Assembly: GCA_028826165.1 (NCBI GenBank)
Contig: JAPDFW010000070.1
Location: forward strand, 394,501 to 458,500
DNA length: 64,000 nucleotides
From: Anaeramoeba ignava
Lineage: Eukaryota; Metamonada; Anaeramoebidae
Direction: 5' to 3'
The position numbers were made by a program, and so were the translations under genes. The stretch's first letter is position 1; every line of letters begins with the position of its first letter. The notes under the pieces were generated by a model that saw nothing but the letters and a program-made list of their open reading frames with translations, made no database searches and was not told the origin of the DNA. Positions 61,723-64,000 of this stretch are shown here, in pieces.

Positions 61723-62419
61723 ATGAGTAAAGTTTGGTTTCTACGCATTTTAGTTTTAGTTTTTCTTTTTTTATGTGCAATATTTGTACATTTTTAATTC
61801 CAAAAAAATTAATTACAAAAATTAATTCCAAAAAATTTATTCCAAAAAATTTAATTATAAAAACTTAATTATAAAAAATTTATTCCAAAAAATTTAATTA
61901 TAAAAAATTTAATTTAAATTCAAGTCCGCAATTTCTATTGGATCTTATTCCATTCTAAAAGCAAAAGAATCATATGGTAGTTCCAGTTCCGCAACATATT
62001 TTGGTAACTTTTTAGGATATACAACAGAAACAGGAGAATCAGATCAAGATATAGTAACAATTTGTGGAGCAAAAGAAGATGATGATACACTTTATCGAGG
62101 ATTTATAACTAACGCTCTTTTTGGTTTCATTGCTTTTATGTTTTTTATGAATGCTTTTGCATTTATTTTACACAAACCAAAATTATCTTTCGTTTTGGCT
62201 ATTATTGCTACTTGTTTTATTTTCCTTGCTTTTGTTGTTATTGCTGGTTCGTGGAGAGAGAGTAAAACTTATGATGAAATTAAAAAAGGTGCTCCAAGTT
62301 ATGTAAAACTGGAACTTGGTTATGGTGTTGGTTTTGCTTTGGAAGTTCTTGCTTTCTTTTTCGGTATTTTCTCTATTCTTGGTTCGCTTTTAATTTCAAG
62401 ATGGACTAAAAAAATTTGA
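61723..62419 (+). CDS. Four-helix membrane protein (tetraspan type), copy 1
   Basis: Exons 61723-61785 and 61925-62419 join in phase to 185 aa. TM1 is in exon 1 (WFLRILVLVFLFLCAIF). An outer loop follows (SAISIGSYS to DIVTICGAKEDDDTLYRG, with one Cys). TM2 is FITNALFGFIAFMFFMNAF, TM3 LSFVLAIIATCFIFLAFVVI, and TM4 VGFALEVLAFFFGIFSILGS, before a short RWTKKI tail. The topology resembles claudin/PMP22-like tetraspans, but I see no W-GLW-C-C signature, so the family is open. The neighbouring gene is a paralog with the same intron position. Confidence 0.75.
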
Positions 62420-62548
62420 TTTCTTTTTTTCCTCTTTTTATCTTTTCCTCTTTTTTTTTAAAAAAATTAATAAATCAAATTTCATTTTTTTCTTTCACTT
62501 CTATTCTTTTTATTCTCTTTTATTCTCTTTTATTCTCTTTTATTTTAA

Positions 62549-64000
62549 ATGTCTCTTTCTCTTTATATTTTACGTTTTATTGCTTTTTGTTGTGTTTTGG
62601 GTGCTACAGTTCTTGTATTTTTGTTTACTTTTTTTTGTTTCTTTTTAATTTAATTTAATTCAATATTCAATTCAATATTCAATTCAATATTCAATATTCA
62701 ATATTCAATTCAATTCAATATTAAATTCAATATTCAATTCAATATTCAATATTCAATTCAATATTCAATATTCAATATTCAATATTTAATATTAAATATT
62801 CAATATTCAATTCAATATTTAATTCAATATTCAATTCAATATTCAATTCAATTCAATTCAATTCAATTTAATATTCAATTCAATTCAATATTCAATTCAA
62901 TTCAATATTCAATTCAATTTAATTCAATATTCAATTATTTAATTATTTAATTATTCAATTCAATTCAATTCAATTTAATATTCAATTCAATTCAATTCAA
63001 TTCAATTCAATTCAATTCAATTCAATTCAATTCAATATTCAATTCAATTTCAATTTCAATTCAATTCAATTCAATTCAATTCAATTTCAATTCAATTTCA
63101 ATTCAATTTCAATTCAATTTCAATTCAATTCAATTTAATATTTATTCAATTATTCGATTCAATTCAATTCAATTCAATTCAATTCAATTCAATTCAATTT
63201 AATATTTCAATTCAATTCAATTCAATTCAATTCAATTTAATATTCAATTCAATTCAATTCAATTCAATTCAATTCAATTTAATATTCAATTCAATTCAAT
63301 TCAATTCAATTCAATTCAATTCAATTCAATTTAATTCAATTCAATTCAATTCAATTCAATTCAATTCAATTCAATTCAATTCAATTCAATTCAATTCAAT
63401 TCAATTCAATTCAATTCAATTCAATTCAATTCAATATTCAATTCAATTTAATATTCAATTTAATTCAAATATTTATAGGATGCGATTTCTATTGGAACAC
63501 AGGGTCTATTTTATTACAAATATACATTTGTTTCAACAAATTTTCATTTTGGGAATTTTGAATCAGGATGTTCAGGATTGGGTTGCTCTAATTACACTCC
63601 AGAAAAAATATGTGATTGGGCAGATGATTTAAATCGATTCAAAGGAGTATTAGCAAATGGATTCTTATGTATTCCAGGATTTTTCCTGCTTTTAAACAGC
63701 TTATTATTTATAAATAAAGAAGGAAGTGCATTCTTTTTTTCACTTCTTGGTTCACTTTGTGTTATTTCTGGTTATGGTTCTTTTAGAATCTTCTTCAAAG
63801 ATAGTGAGTATTATAGTGTTCTTCAGGATATGAAAAATGGTGGAGATATAACTTGGGATTATGGTACTAATACTACTTTGGAATCTCTTTCTTTCGTTAC
63901 AGGTTTTATTGGTTCAGTTATTTTTTTGCTTTTATTTATTATGAGAATCAAAAGTGAAGGTTTTTCTTCTTATATTTCTTCTTCTCCTTCTCCTTCTGAT
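62549..64000 (+). CDS. Four-helix membrane protein, copy 2, 3' end outside window
   Basis: Exon 1 62549-62614 (MSLSLYILRFIAFCCVLGATVL) splices in phase 0 to 63479, where DAISIGTQGLFYYK parallels SAISIGSYS of the upstream paralog. The first loop carries Cys residues (SGCSGLGCSNYTPEKICDW). TM2 is LANGFLCIPGFFLLLNSLLF, TM3 AFFFSLLGSLCVISGYGSF, and TM4 SFVTGFIGSVIFLLLFIMRI. A Ser/Pro-rich tail is open to the window end. The 864-bp intron is a pentamer array. Sequence similarity to copy 1 is low apart from the first-loop start, so the duplication is old. Confidence 0.75.
62640..63470. repeat. (ATTCA)n pentamer array in copy-2 intron
   Basis: Long stretches of perfect TCAAT pentamers are mixed with AATATTCA units, filling the intron. 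Confidence 0.95.

Noticed and set aside
1-64000. Reassigned stop codons
   Set aside because: TAA, TAG and TGA all end conserved genes at the expected length (DHX16 TAA, oligopeptidase TGA, nucleotidyltransferase TAG).
1-64000. tRNA, rRNA or transposable elements
   Set aside because: I saw no cloverleaf-like GC-containing stretch, rRNA signature, terminal repeats or transposase/reverse transcriptase motifs.

Overview
The window is nuclear DNA of a very AT-rich unicellular eukaryote. Genes are split by GT-AG introns (donors mostly GTAAAT, GTATTT or GTAATT; acceptors TAG or AAG). The products are eukaryote-specific: Rab, heterotrimeric G-alpha, PP2A scaffold, CNOT9, the DHX16/Prp2 splicing helicase, Sds3, ArfGAP, a TKL-type kinase and an RNF213-like giant AAA+ protein. 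Domain-spliced RCC1-BTB, kelch with two BTB domains, ankyrin-kinase and PAS proteins, plus N/Q-rich tracts, suggest a free-living amoeboid protist. Anaeramoeba is my best guess, at low confidence and from gene repertoire only. Stops are consistent with the standard code.

Layout. 1-11835 (minus): 3' part missing, RNF213-like giant. 12032-13441 (plus): Rab. 13653-17834 (plus): BAR-PH-ArfGAP-ankyrin protein. 18129-21962 (minus): DHX16/Prp2. 22067-26050 (plus): kelch-BTB-BTB. 26258-28540 (minus): M3 oligopeptidase. 28985-30590: a 1.6-kb 12-mer repeat array. 30591-32504 (minus): nucleotidyltransferase-fold protein. 32607-34385 (plus): RCC1-BTB, frame broken twice. 34554-35892 (minus): CNOT9. 36509-41660 (minus): ankyrin-TKL kinase built from about 33 exons, 19 of them only 3 nt long. 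43139-45308 (plus): PAS protein. 45837-47740 (plus): Sds3. 47949-48873 (plus): calmodulin-like. 49224-52963 (minus): G-alpha with a noisy 1.5-kb internal duplication. 53690-55725: about 150-bp satellite. 55830-59470 (plus): PP2A scaffold A. 59896-61605 (minus): coiled-coil protein. 61723-64000 (plus): two tandem four-helix membrane proteins, the second cut by the window edge.

There is no operon or single pathway. The genes cover signalling (Rab, G-alpha, ArfGAP, calmodulin, PAS, kinase, PP2A), RNA and chromatin work (DHX16, CNOT9, Sds3), proteolysis and ubiquitin-related functions. Long introns and some intergenic gaps are filled by simple-sequence arrays, each with its own unit.

The most unusual feature is the ankyrin-kinase gene. 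Almost every ankyrin repeat is one 93-99 nt exon, and the two loop codons between repeats are encoded by two separate 3-nt exons. Adding them restores the ankyrin spacing at almost every junction. Several genes carry one- or two-base frame breaks, mostly in A/T runs or short repeats. Together with the noisy G-alpha duplicate, these look more like residual assembly errors than pseudogenes. Splice sites and products were read by eye; no searches were run.
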